A program made the translations under genes and the position numbers. A stretch of 64,000 nucleotides of DNA from Ceratopteris richardii (taxonomy: Eukaryota > Streptophyta > Polypodiopsida > Polypodiales > Pteridaceae). The notes under the pieces were generated by a model. That model was not told the DNA's origin, made no database searches, and saw only the letters and a list, made by a program, of their open reading frames with translations. Shown here piece after piece: positions 1-9,249 of this stretch; position 1 is the stretch's first letter; each line of letters opens with the position of its first letter. Location of the stretch: assembly GCA_020310875.1 (NCBI GenBank), contig CM035439.1, positions 139,935,852 to 139,999,851 on the forward strand, in the 5' to 3' direction.

Positions 1-580
1 TCCAACAAAATTCTTCAGGAAGAAGCACTTATGAACATTCACGCAGATCTAGCACTAAGGCAACCTTAATTTTTCAAAACCTCTACACCAACTAAAAGTG
101 ATTCTCATCACTAAGCACCATTGTAAATATCAATTCATCTTTTTGTAGCTCCATTTTGTGCAAGCCAAGGAGTCCTTGAGCTTGAGGAGCATTAGAAGTA
201 TCTACCTGCCAATTTTCGTAATTTTTGGATCTCGTTTGAGCTCCCAAATAAGCCCTGGAACCTAATTTTTAACTAGGCCGGACACTAGGTCTGAACAGGG
301 CCAGAACCTAGTCAAAAACTATAAAAAGAGCTAGAGAGCTCATTTTTGGGGGTAGATTGTAATTGAAACAAACTTGTAAGAGCTTTTTCAAAGTAATCTA
401 AAGAACTCCATTGATTCTCTCTCTCTGTCTTGCCGTGTGTGCGCGTGTGTGTGTATGTGTGTGCATGCTTGTGTGCTTCTCACTCACGCACTTGTGCCGC
501 CACTTGCTCGAGGTCTTCATACCATCCTCACGTCTTCCCCGATTGACATTAAAGGAGGTGCTACTCATCACTGAGCTACA
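1..580 (+). repeat. gypsy-1 5' LTR (complete or missing a few bases)
   Basis: It aligns along its length with the 3' LTR at 13504-14081. Shared blocks include the ACTAGG-rich promoter segment, the TATA box, a GT-rich run, and the end ACTGAGCTACA. The window starts within a few bases of the LTR start; the first ~17 bases match the 3' LTR poorly, so the exact left edge is uncertain. The two LTRs differ at many scattered positions, so insertion is not recent. The internal region begins at 581 with CCAGTCATATAG. Confidence 0.9.
284..327 (+). promoter_or_regulatory. LTR promoter: inverted repeat plus TATA box
   Basis: ACTAGGT (284-290) and ACCTAGT (306-312) form a perfect 7 bp inverted repeat around CTGAACAGGGCCAGA, followed within 10 bases by TATAAAAA (320-327). 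A further ACTAGG lies at 272. The 3' LTR keeps the TATA box (TATAAAT, 13824-13830) with a damaged right arm. The reversed gypsy-2 LTR keeps both arms. Promoter function is inferred from position. Confidence 0.6.
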
Positions 581-2633
581 CCAGTCATATAGTCACCAAG
601 GAGCTGGGACCTCCCAAGCTCATGGAGCTCAAAGAGATAGAAGTAGAGACAAACCTGAGGTAAGTTTTGCCAACTCCCTGGGAAGAGAAAGAACGAGAAC
701 GGAAAGGAATAGAGTGGAACCTGAGGGACATAGAACCCCATGGAATCAAAGGAATGCTGAAGATTTTCCTTTGCCAAGGCCAAGAGAACACACTAGGACC
801 CTGAGGCCAACTCAATCGGTGAAGTCCATGAAGAATTACTTCGCTGGCAATGGAGACCCTTATGACCATGTGGCAGAGTTTAGGCAAGTCTTGAAAGCTG
901 AACAGGTAGAGGACCTATTTACACAGTATAATGCTTTTGGTCTAACCCTTAGGAACACTGCCCTCACATGGTTTCAACCACTGAACGAGAGGCATTTCAG
1001 AAACATAGACCATCTCTTAGAGGCATTTATCATTGAGTTTTCTAAGAGTGGCATCAGGCACAACACTTCCTCACTAATTCATAGCTTCAAGCAAACACCT
1101 CAAGAGACAGTTAGACTAGCAGGAAGATGGTTTAGGCAATACCTAGAGAGATGCCCGATGCCTGAGTTACCCACACCAGCCAAGCAAGTGGCCTTGTTCT
1201 TAGATGGATTGTTGAGCACCAAGCTCAGGTCATATGTGTATCTGAAGGACCCCAGAACTATAGAAGAGTGCGTGCGCATGTGCATAGACATTGAGGACAA
1301 TTTAGGCGAGGAGTTAGAACTGTCAAAAATCTATAAGGATTTTGATAGCTCTAGTAGCCTCACATCTGGTCAATCCACATCCATTGAGGAACTTGCAGAG
1401 AAGGTAGCTCAAAAACTAGGTGTCTCTAGCAAACAAATTCCGAGATTTGCCCCAGCTAAGCGATGCTACACTTGTGGAGGTGACCATATGGCAAATGTAT
1501 GCCCCATTATGGCGCAACCCCAGGTGAATCCTAGTAGCCAGTACTGCACCATAGAGCGAAGGTACACCAACCACACTACACAGGACTGCCCATATAACAA
1601 ACAAACTGTCAGGCAAAACTACCCTCAGCCATATCCACAACAAGGTAGATACCAGAATCAGTACCCACCACAACAATACAACCGACCACAGCAAACTTAT
1701 CAGCCACCTTATCAAGGGCAGCAGAGACCTCAACCAGTCCTAGTACAGCAACCTCCTGCTCCAACCAATGTGATCCCAGTGAAATATGCATCTGCTGAAG
1801 AAAATCCGAACAGAGCCATAGTTCCAGTCACCCCATTGCTATCAGACAGTGATCCAAGTGACCATAGTTTTGACTCCACACATATTGATAGCCCACAGGC
1901 TTACTACATGCAGTCACCCGAGCATAATGAGTCATACTATTATGAGGACCCAAGTGAAAATAGTGGGGAGCCTGAGTATGCCAATGTCATGTACACAAAC
2001 CCCAACTCTAGACCTCAACCTAGGCAGGTACGACCCCCATTTCCTAGAGGACCATGCTTCAGATGTCAAGGAGATCACCTTATACATGATTATCCACTCC
2101 CTGCCCCTACACAACCTCAACCAGTAACAATTCAGGGTTTCTGTCAAGATTGCGGGAAAGAGCATCTCCTACGAGATTGCCCAAAGAACCCTAATAACAT
2201 GCCTAAAGTCACTCCTATCAATGTGGTTGGGTTAGTTGTAGACTCCACAGGGAGTGTGACTTCCACTGCACCTGTGCAAGTGATCACAAGAGCCCAAGCA
2301 ATACAGCAAAACCAAGGTGTGGGTCAGGAAAAGAACCCCGAGGTGAGTGAAACAGAGAGCATAACCAAAAAGAGGACTAGAGCCTGGAAGGATAGTCGTG
2401 AAAGAATGAAAAGGCAATGGGCAAAAAAGATGAGCGAACTTGAAGAAAGCTTGAGAGAAACCAAAGCAAATATAAGTGAACTCGCATCTCAAAACCACTC
2501 TCACACCACCCCTCCACCACCTCTCCCTTTACCCGCCAATCCATTTCAATACACCACCCTTAACCCACCCACCACCCAGAGTAGGATCTGTCCTAGCCGA
2601 TCCCACTCCCGAGGATCTAAACATGATGCTTAG
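465..2633 (+). CDS. gag: gypsy-1 Gag polyprotein
   Basis: Structural protein that would form the cytoplasmic virus-like particle and package element RNA. The frame is open without a stop from upstream of 465. The first ATG is at 465, inside the LTR; the next in-frame ATG is at 828, exactly at the start of the core domain. From 465 the product is 722 residues. Residues about 122-280 are a Retrotrans_gag core (NYFAGNGDPYDHVAEF, TALTWFQPL). Two CX2CX3HX4C knuckles lie at residues 334-346 and 560-572, and a third at 531-543 has its last Cys replaced by Tyr. Between them are Q/P/Y-rich stretches, and the C-terminus has a basic coiled-coil-like segment and a proline run. Near 2575 the sensible protein sequence moves to the +1 frame (VGSVLADPTPEDL), by mutation or real recoding. 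The charged segment before 828 looks coding, which supports the LTR start. Confidence 0.85.
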   Translation: MLVCFSLTHLCRHLLEVFIPSSRLPRLTLKEVLLITELHQSYSHQGAGTSQAHGAQRDRSRDKPEVSFANSLGRERTRTERNRVEPEGHRTPWNQRNAEDFPLPRPREHTRTLRPTQSVKSMKNYFAGNGDPYDHVAEFRQVLKAEQVEDLFTQYNAFGLTLRNTALTWFQPLNERHFRNIDHLLEAFIIEFSKSGIRHNTSSLIHSFKQTPQETVRLAGRWFRQYLERCPMPELPTPAKQVALFLDGLLSTKLRSYVYLKDPRTIEECVRMCIDIEDNLGEELELSKIYKDFDSSSSLTSGQSTSIEELAEKVAQKLGVSSKQIPRFAPAKRCYTCGGDHMANVCPIMAQPQVNPSSQYCTIERRYTNHTTQDCPYNKQTVRQNYPQPYPQQGRYQNQYPPQQYNRPQQTYQPPYQGQQRPQPVLVQQPPAPTNVIPVKYASAEENPNRAIVPVTPLLSDSDPSDHSFDSTHIDSPQAYYMQSPEHNESYYYEDPSENSGEPEYANVMYTNPNSRPQPRQVRPPFPRGPCFRCQGDHLIHDYPLPAPTQPQPVTIQGFCQDCGKEHLLRDCPKNPNNMPKVTPINVVGLVVDSTGSVTSTAPVQVITRAQAIQQNQGVGQEKNPEVSETESITKKRTRAWKDSRERMKRQWAKKMSELEESLRETKANISELASQNHSHTTPPPPLPLPANPFQYTTLNPPTTQSRICPSRSHSRGSKHDA

Positions 2634-4227
2634 AGCATATCAGGCCAGAATCCAAGAAGGGCCAAACGTAACTGATCATGAAAAGTGTTACCCTAGAGCA
2701 GAACTAGAGCTAGAACGAACCAAAATTTGTGCTAAGATGGTGGAATTGGCTCAAACTATGTTTGAAGCCAGTCGCCTCTTTAACATCTCTAGTTCAGCTA
2801 AGACGCAGTTACACTTTGATGGACTGCTAGAATGAATAGAGAGGCTAATTGCACAATCAGAAAAGGAACCCGCCTCTCAAAATAAGGGCAAGGCAAGTGA
2901 GAATGTGAGCCTACCTCCCCAAGAAGCCTACGTGCCTAACTCTACAGAGCCAGACACATCATCTTCTATGAATCGATTCACACCAGAATTCCTACGAGAG
3001 ATTCAAGAAGACAAATGGGCTAAAGAAAGTGAAGTCCCTCCTCCCATTGAACTTGTGGATGATGCACACAATCAATTCCCACAGGACATCCCATCCATTT
3101 ATGAGGAGCATGAGAGCACCCACTCTCAAGAGAGATTAGACTTTGAGTCTAATTCTCTACAAGAATTACCACACTTCACAGGCCCATGGGAAACCAAGTC
3201 TACTTGTCTGAGAGCGCCCATAGTCATGATAAGAAATGAAGATTCTATCATACCTAGGAAAACAGAGGTAGTAAAGAACACTAAAGTGCAGTGCAATCTC
3301 ACTTTAGAAGAGCTACTCAAAGTTAAGCCAGAAGTGTGGAAACATGTAGCCAAACAAGTGCCAGACATAGCGAAATCGCGCTCCCAAGTAGGATCTCATA
3401 GAACAGTGCCTGAAATACCATTGGATAAGATAGGAGACATGAGTGAAGGAGAAGAAGGAAATACCTATCTCCCAGTTACCCATCAGGGTTACACAACCAA
3501 GGCGATTTTGGACTCAGGTGCAGGAGTTGCAATTGCTACAACTTCCCTTTGGAAGCGTTGGGGCAAGCCATCACTCCGACCAACAAGAATGAAATTGCAG
3601 ATGGCCGATGGTCATATTGAAAGGCCCTTAGGATTGTTGGAAGGAATAACTCTCACTACATGTGGGGTGGAGTTTGAGCATACTTTTGCTATATGCGACT
3701 TTAGCAAAAACCAAGCCTACGAGATGATTTTGGGAAGGCCATTTATGCGGCAATTGCAAGTAGTCCAGGATTGGGGAACCAATTCCTTGTATTTGCAACA
3801 TCTAGGTGTTACAACCAAAGTCAATCTTAAGGATTACTCTCATAGAGACGTACCACCTATTCAATGGAATCCCATCCATAGAGCCAAAGATGAGACTGAG
3901 TCTATGCGTTCCATAGGGTCCGGATCCTCGTGGATGCATGAAGACACCCACTTATGGATGTGTAAGGTAGCAGTAGAAGAAGAGAAGAGAGAGAAAGCCA
4001 GAGAGGTAGGTGCAAAAGAAAACCATAGATCAATTCAAGACCCAGCCTATGCACCTGTAGTCTTTCCTGACGAGGAATTTGAACCCCATGGCTGGGCAGA
4101 AATCCTAGCAACAATGGACGTAGCCATCAATGAGGAACAATGGACACCCCACTATGATGAAGATGGCTATGACATTTCAGTACTCCATCGAGCCAATCAT
4201 GGGAGAGGCAGTGTTAGAAGAGTGTGA
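2476..4227 (+). pseudogene. gypsy-1 Gag-Pol linker and aspartic protease (PR1)
   Basis: This is the frame-1 continuation after gag. One in-frame TGA (2833-2835) splits it; the longer open part is 2905-4227 (440 codons). It encodes the retropepsin that would cleave Gag and Pol. The catalytic triad is DSGA at 3511-3522 (context AILDSGAGVAIATTS). The downstream hydrophobic-hydrophobic-Gly partner is MILGRPF near 3725-3745, with normal retropepsin spacing. The region before PR is acidic and unrecognised. Near 4180 sense continues in frame 2, so the ORF is broken before RT. Gypsy-2 is truncated and has no counterpart here, so this cannot be checked against the second copy. Confidence 0.85.
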
Positions 4228-6153
4228 ACCTAGCCCTCATGCATTTGAGGATGCTTGTGACTCCGATCTAGAGTCAATCATTATGGACCCACCTTTTGCA
4301 TCAGATGAAGAATACTTCTATGAAGTAGAATTTCAACCCCAGAGGCACGGAGAGCTTACAAATGATGTAAGGCTAGCCACACATGTGACCCCGAAGGAAG
4401 AAGGAAAGAAAAGAAAGAAGAGAGCAGTCACACCAGAAGAGGAAGAATCTTTGTTTGAGGTCCCTGAAAACTTTAAAAAGTATGAGATAGATGATAGGAG
4501 AGTCATGATAAGAATGCCTAAACGAGAGGCACAATCAGGAGAGGCCTATGATAACAAAGAAACCACCAAAAAAATAGTAGTGGCCCTAGAAGAAGGAGAG
4601 GAGAGATGTACGTACATAGGCCATGACCTGACGGAAGACGAAGAGCACGAATTGATAGCCTTGCTAAGAGAATACAGAGATGTATTCACTTGGAACTACA
4701 AGGATTTGAAGGGTGTTGACCCAGACATATACTCACACACAATTCCCATGACCTCAGATGCTAAACCCTCTAAGCAAAATCCATACACATATAATGATAA
4801 CTATGTTGCTAAGATCAAAGAAGAGATAGACCGTTTGGTGGAAGCCGGATTTATCTATGAAATTGAGCACACTGAATGGGTATCCCCCATTGTAGTGGTG
4901 CCCAAGAAGAACGGCAAATTACGAGTATGCATTAACTTGAAGAAGGTTAATGCAGCCACTATCAGAGATAGTTATCCGCTTCCTATCACTGAGCATCTAT
5001 TAGAAAGGGTAGCAGGCAAGGAAGTGTACAGCTTTCTGGATGGGTTTTCGGGCTACAATCAAGTAGCCATTGCTCCAGAGGATCAACATAAAACGGCTTT
5101 TGCCACGGAGTGGGCATATTTGCCTTTCGGGTAATGCCATTCGGGCTTACTAATGCACCTGCTACCTTTCAAAGATTGATGTGTCACGTGTTTAAAGAGT
5201 TCTTGAGGAAGAATTTGGAAGTGTATGTTGATGATATGTGCGCTCATTCCAACAATAGACAGACCCATATACCTTAACTCAGACAAATCTTTGATAAGTG
5301 CAGAGGATATCAAGTCTGCCTGAACCCAGAAAAGTGTGTTTTCATGGTCAGGCAAGGCAAGATTCTAGGACACATAGTGTCAAAGAATGGCATATCCACT
5401 GATGAAGAGAAAGTGAGAGCCATAGCGGAGCTACCTAGGCCAAAGAACGTCAAGGAAGTACAGGCTTTCATGGGGCATTGTGGTTACTACCGCTGGTTCA
5501 TCCACATGTATGCTGTCATTGCAAAGCCCATGTACGGACTTCTGACTAACTTTGAGTGGACTGATGAATGTGAGAATTCCTTCCAGGAGCTTAAACGAAG
5601 ATTGTGTTCAGCACCAATCTTGACCACACCGGATTGGAATAAGCCATTCCATGTCCACGTGGATGCATCCAATTATGCTATTGGGTGTGTACTCGCGCAA
5701 CCTATCGGTGTAGGTAATATGGATCTTCCAATTGCCTATGCTAGTAGACAGTTGAATGCAGCTGAACAAAATTATACCACTACGGAGAGAGAAGGACTAG
5801 GCATGGTATATGCAGTTAAAAAGTTTAGACATTATTTGCTTGCAAATAAGTTCAAATTTTTTACTGATCACCAAGCTCTACTGTACCTGGTGAACAAGCC
5901 ATGCAATACAGGCAGATTAGTAAGATGGTTTCTCTTACTAATGGAATATGACTTTGAGGTAGTAGTGAGGAAAGGCAGGACTCATTTGAGAGCAGACCAT
6001 CTCTCTAGGCTCACATCTGGAGAGGCCCCACAAGGAGTATCAGATGACTTACCTGATGCTTACTTGTTTAATTTGGAAGTGGTGCCACAGTGGGCTAAGC
6101 CATTAGTGCCAGTATTGACATACGGGCCTAACCACCCAGTAATAGCCACATAG
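4130..6153 (+). pseudogene. gypsy-1 reverse transcriptase and RNase H
   Basis: RT starts in frame 2 (4130-5134): EEIDRLVEAGFIYE, SPIVVVPKKNGKLR, FLDGFSGYNQ. A lost base near 5110 moves it to frame 1, where VMPFGLTNAPATFQR and the catalytic YVDD (5224-5235) are read, followed by a TAA at 5275-5277. From 5344 the frame is open to 6153: connection (ILGHIVSKNGIS, FMGHCGYYRWFI), then RNase H with DASNYAIG, the Glu of TTEREGLGMVYA, TDHQALLYL and ADHLSRL, so all expected acidic residues are present. It ends at TAG (6151-6153) where gypsy-2 has CAG. These domains copy element RNA to DNA and degrade the RNA strand inside the particle. Two breaks plus two stops make it non-functional. Confidence 0.93.
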
Positions 6154-6549
6154 GATAGAGAGGTAGTAAAAGCCCAAAAGTACCACATCATGGCTGGAAG
6201 TATGTACAAGCACACAGATCAGGGGATATTGGCTTGTTGTGTAGAAGAAGACGAGTACGCTAAGTGGTTGCAATTAGCACATGTAGGTGCGTTAAAGCAA
6301 CACTACTCAAAACAACGAACCCTACAGACCCTGAGGAGACTAGGAGTGCATTGGCCGACTATGGAAGCTGATGTCCAAAAGTTGTGCAAGGAATGCCCAA
6401 TCTGCTGCATTAAACCACCTGTGGAACATGCCACCCTTTATCGCATGTCTCTAGTGCCAGATTGGAGCGAGCCACTTGTGGCGTTTCTGAGGACGAAAAC
6501 ATTCCCTCAAGATATGACCCTGACGAGACAAAGAAGTCAGAGGCCCTAG
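6154..6549 (+). pseudogene. gypsy-1 first H2C2 zinc module
   Basis: Same frame as RNase H after the TAG. About 100 residues on is a 43-residue H2C2 module starting AHVGALKQHY and ending CKECPIC, with His pair HX6H and Cys pair CX2C. Such modules normally occur once, at the integrase N-terminus, where zinc binding helps multimerise integrase. This is the first of two. The intact counterpart in gypsy-2 lies within 52750-53931 and includes AHVGALEQHY and CKECPIC. Sense moves to frame 3 near 6500. A role separate from the second module is not known. Confidence 0.8.
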
Positions 6550-7492
6550 ATTACTCACTCATTGGTGATAATCTATACAAGCGCGGAAAAGATGGTTACC
6601 TGAGACGTGTTCATGAGAGTGAATATCTAAAGATCTTGGAAACTGCTCACCAGGGTGTAGCAGGAGGACACTTTGGTCTAGATAGGGTGATCAAAGCAAT
6701 TCTATTTGCAGGATTTTGGTGGCCCACCCTTCACATGGATGCACATATCTATGTGAAGAGGTGTGAGATTTGTCAGCGAACCCAGTATCCTATACGCAAA
6801 GATGAGATGCCACTGAAGCCTATGATGGGCGGACGTGCATTCTCCAAGTGGGGAATAGACTTTGTAGGTCCTATTAATCCCCCAGCTAAGGGTTCCCATG
6901 CTGAGTATATCATCGTTGCCACGGACTATCTAACCAAGTGGGTAGAGGTAAAAGCCACAACCAAGAACGACGCTCAGACTTTGAGAATGTATTCACAAGA
7001 TACGGGCTACCTATAGAGTTAGTAAGTGACAGGGGCACTCACTTCTTGAATGAAGTTATTGAAAATTTGCTCCAAGAATTCTTTGTAGTACATAAGAAGT
7101 CTGTCCCCTATCACCCTCAAGCCAACGGGCAAGCCGAAAGCACCAATAAGATCCTATGCAATGTATTGACAAAATTAGTGAACAATAAACGCTCTGATTG
7201 GGACAAATAGCTACACCATGCTGTTTGGGCATATCGAGTCGCCTACAAAACGGTACTCCAAGCCACCCCCTTTCAGATGGTATTTGGCCAAAATGTCGTG
7301 CTACCGTTGGACTTCTTAATACCTACATTGAAAGTAGCACAAGAGCACGAATGGACGGGTCATGAACTCTCCTCTAGACTTTTTGACCTTGAACGATTAG
7401 GAGAAACAAGACTGAGAGCAGCTGCAAGGATATATGTAGCTAAGAAGAGACAGAAGGCATATTTGATGCACACGTCAAGGATAAAGGCTTGA
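6462..7492 (+). pseudogene. gypsy-1 integrase: second H2C2 module and catalytic core
   Basis: Pieces in frames 3 (6462-7016) and 2 (6938-7210, 7277-7492). The second H2C2 module starts AHQGVAGGHFGLDR and ends CEICQ. The core has all three catalytic residues: first Asp in KWGIDFVGP, second in VSDRGTHF (near 7027), Glu in NGQAESTNK (near 7137). After that come PFQMVFGQNVVLPLDF and the basic linker AAARIYVAKKRQ. Integrase would join element DNA ends to the host chromosome. Breaks: a frameshift near 6980 and a TAG at 7208-7210 where gypsy-2 reads CAG. A 49-residue run from RAFSKWG to NDAQT is identical in gypsy-2, so the copies are close in this region. Confidence 0.92.
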
Positions 7493-9039
7493 AAGCGGGA
7501 GACCTAGTCCTAGTCTACACATTGAAGCAGCATGCACGAAAATTAGAGAAAAGAGGCTATGGACCTATGATCATAAATAGGATTTCAACTAGTGGGGCTG
7601 TACAACTAGCCACTTTGGAAGGCAATATTCTCCCTAGCTACATAAGCGGATGTAGAGTCAAGTTATACCAAGAACCCTTGGCTGAAGAGATGTTAACTCG
7701 GCTCAACACTGCCAAAAAATGTAAAGAGGAGGAAAAACGAATCCGAGAAGAAGCACAGGCAGAGGCCTTAGAGCGCATCAGACGAATGAAGTTGAGGGGA
7801 CAAGGGAGAGATCAGCCTATGATCGATGCTCAAGAGCCTCCAGGCTATCACATGGCCATGTGTGAGGCTTCAGGTGAACGTACCCATAGGATAGTGGATC
7901 GACGACCTTTTGTGACCCTAAAAATAGGACAAAGAGACAGCACAACAAGCGTGAGAGCTTTAATTGATTCAGGAGCAGCCACAAGTGCAGTTCGGCTTTC
8001 TTATTGCCAGCAGCTGCAATTGGAGGTAAAACCCCTAGAAGCATATCTGATAGGATTAGGAGGTGTTGAAACCCCTTGCATGGGAGAGGTGGATCTACCG
8101 CTCTACATTCAGGAGGTACTAATGCCAGAGAGAGTGCTAGTATGTGAAGACGAGGATCTTACTGAGCCTCTTGTCTTAGGCCAAGACTGGATCTATGATC
8201 ACGTAGTCAACCTCAACCTAAGAAGTGGACTTCTTCAGGCTTGGGTAGGCCAAAGCCGTCTTACGATTGAATTAGAAAATAAAGCACTCAAACCAATAGA
8301 ACAGGCACCAACTCCTGGTCCCTCCAGGAATCCACATAAAGATAATGATGCTCTTCTTGTCCAAACTTCTATGGTGCAGAGGATTGTCAATCTTACCAAA
8401 GGTACAGGAGTCAATGAGGAGTTCGGAGCGGGGTCAAAGGAGATTCTAAACATGCAGACCAAACATCATACAACACGAAGGAGGCCGTTGATCAAGAGGC
8501 GGGAGTGCGAACCAGTGCAACACGGAGTACCTCGTGGCGCGAAGCAGATCTGGATACGCAAGGATGGAAAACCCACAACTCTAATAGCAGACTCTCGAGG
8601 AGGCAACAAACAAGCCACACCATCACGGACACAAGTGAAGGAGTACCCTAGGCAACCTCCTAGGCACACCACGTCTATTTGGGTCCCTAAGCGGTCAATG
8701 AAGGCTAGCCCCAATGCTAGACACATATGGGTGCCCAAGGCCTGTTTACGAGCCCAAATAGCTCCAACTCTAGTTATTGTCATAATTCAACACTCACACG
8801 TCCTCTCGACTAACAACGCAGGAACTCTACCTAAAGACCACCCTAATCCACACTCAACCAAATCGAGAAATGTCTGGAAATGGGTGCCCAAACGTCCCCA
8901 ACTCCATCACACTCTAGTTCATAAATCTCTACCTGTCTTTAGCTCTAAGAGCTACGAACCCTCTAGCAAAGTTTGGAGACTTAAACCATGTATCAAACCC
9001 CCAGACCCAATTTTTGTAAATCCATCCTCTCTGAAATAG
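7489..9039 (+). CDS. gypsy-1 Pol tail: GPY/F-like domain, second retropepsin, W-V-P-K repeats
   Basis: Open for 516 codons; the upstream half of the polyprotein is out of frame. It begins with the integrase C-terminal GPY/F-like segment (GDLVLVYTLKQHARKL, KRGYGPMIINRIS). After a charged helix (KCKEEEKRIREEAQAEALER) comes a second retropepsin-like domain: DSGAATSA at 7966 and the partner LVLGQDWIYDH near 8180. The tail carries spaced tryptophan motifs: IWIRK, IWVPKR, IWVPKA, WKWVPKR, VWRLKP. Gypsy-2 has the same arrangement at 50335-51919, and in a 53-residue window around the active site 46 residues are identical, so this protease-like domain is a real part of the family. Whether it cuts anything is unknown; a retropepsin dimer or a non-catalytic fold are both possible. 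Confidence 0.85.
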   Translation: MKAGDLVLVYTLKQHARKLEKRGYGPMIINRISTSGAVQLATLEGNILPSYISGCRVKLYQEPLAEEMLTRLNTAKKCKEEEKRIREEAQAEALERIRRMKLRGQGRDQPMIDAQEPPGYHMAMCEASGERTHRIVDRRPFVTLKIGQRDSTTSVRALIDSGAATSAVRLSYCQQLQLEVKPLEAYLIGLGGVETPCMGEVDLPLYIQEVLMPERVLVCEDEDLTEPLVLGQDWIYDHVVNLNLRSGLLQAWVGQSRLTIELENKALKPIEQAPTPGPSRNPHKDNDALLVQTSMVQRIVNLTKGTGVNEEFGAGSKEILNMQTKHHTTRRRPLIKRRECEPVQHGVPRGAKQIWIRKDGKPTTLIADSRGGNKQATPSRTQVKEYPRQPPRHTTSIWVPKRSMKASPNARHIWVPKACLRAQIAPTLVIVIIQHSHVLSTNNAGTLPKDHPNPHSTKSRNVWKWVPKRPQLHHTLVHKSLPVFSSKSYEPSSKVWRLKPCIKPPDPIFVNPSSLK

Positions 9040-9249
9040 GTGCATTCTAAGTCCATTGCATAACCAAAGTAGGCATCTAGGATGATACTGACCTCTAATC
9101 ACCACTCACATCTATCACAAGCACTTCACCTCTGACCACTAACCTTCGGGATTGTCATGTTAGTATTGTGAAGGGAACACCATTACATCCTGTTTCCTAT
9201 GCAACACTAATGTGCCTTTCTTCTTCTAGCAAATAAGCACCCGATTCCC
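9040..9249 (+). other. Spacer between pol and third ORF of gypsy-1
   Basis: About 210 bases with no convincing ORF. It could hold an internal promoter or a splice acceptor for ORF3 (pyrimidine-rich CTTTCTTCTTCTAG ends at 9229, 20 bases before the ORF3 ATG), but nothing proves this. Confidence 0.35.

Noticed and set aside
2500-2640. Programmed frameshift between gag and pol of gypsy-1
   Set aside because: The protein sense moves frame near 2575, but the element has many other shifts, gypsy-2 lacks this region, and I see no convincing slippery site with a following structure. A mutation is as likely.
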